Of a DNA stretch of 5,337 bases, positions 5,212-5,337 are shown piece after piece. The position numbers were made by a program, and so were the translations under genes. The stretch is taken from positions 1-5,337 of the forward strand of contig JAAFHN010000221.1 in the NCBI GenBank assembly GCA_013298415.1, read 5' to 3'. The stretch is from Comamonadaceae bacterium (GTDB lineage Bacteria > Pseudomonadota > Gammaproteobacteria > Burkholderiales > Burkholderiaceae_C). Numbering within the stretch: the stretch's first letter is position 1; each line of letters opens with the position of its first letter. The notes below the pieces were generated by a model. The model was not told the origin of the DNA, searched no databases, and was given only the letters and a program-made list of their open reading frames with translations.

Positions 5212-5337
5212 GCCTTCGCCTTCAACCGCCAATTCATCAACGACATTGACGGCAACACCCTGCAAGTCACGCTTGGGCCAAAAGACACGGCGGGCAGGCC
5301 CAAGCCAGGCGCTGAAGTGCAGCGCCAGTTCATCGTC
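5212..5337 (+). CDS. Second Rhs tip module, 5' part, cut by window edge
   Basis: This encodes AFAFNRQFINDIDGNTLQVT through VQRQFIV, identical at DNA level to 1881-2007, and runs off the window. Like the first module it lacks the N-terminal Rhs region and has no clear start here; the same GTG (5317) is available. The frame upstream differs from copy A by one base: it is open back to 5089 through element L4, without the TGA that closes copy A. It presumably leads to another toxin tip and immunity gene, which would be expected to differ from the first pair. Confidence 0.75.

Overview
The window is about 60% GC and looks like an accessory region of a betaproteobacterium, most likely Burkholderiales/Comamonadaceae. 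That assignment rests on codon bias and on the style of the Rhs/LysM protein, and is an inference. No housekeeping gene, tRNA, rRNA, integrase or transposase is visible.

The layout is a row of modules separated by one recurring intergenic element. Left to right on the + strand: element copy 1 (about 25-125); a decayed ORF6N-domain gene on the minus strand (104-690); element copy 2 (about 772-871); an intact ORF6N-domain gene on the minus strand (898-1515); a spacer; element copy 3 (about 1723-1845); a 5'-truncated Rhs-type C-terminal module on the plus strand (frame open from 1816, possible GTG start 1987, stop 4290) with a LysM-like domain, a Gly/Ala-rich hydrophobic region and a putative nuclease toxin tip; a small gene 7 nt downstream (4298-4624) in the position of the immunity gene; a gene-free stretch with two inverted copies of the element and two hairpins; element copy 4 (about 5052-5174); and the start of a second Rhs module, identical to the first for 127 nt up to the window edge. 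Rhs module plus spacer therefore recurs with a period of about 3.33 kb.

The big ORF is best read as an orphan Rhs tip. It begins in the last YD-type repeats of a polymorphic toxin and lacks the N-terminal delivery region and most of the core. Such modules are thought to act as a store of alternative toxin tips that recombine onto a full-length rhs gene through shared core sequence, while the linked immunity gene protects the cell. The sequence here fits that model, but the full-length gene is outside the window.

Two signals stand out beyond the genes. First, an element with fixed internal spacing (GTCC-N20-GCTA on +) occurs six times in 5.3 kb: four copies in one orientation and two in the other, at module boundaries. 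Second, the two ORF6N genes each carry a long palindrome over the same conserved codons, and the two palindromes differ by paired, compensatory substitutions that change amino acids but keep self-complementarity.
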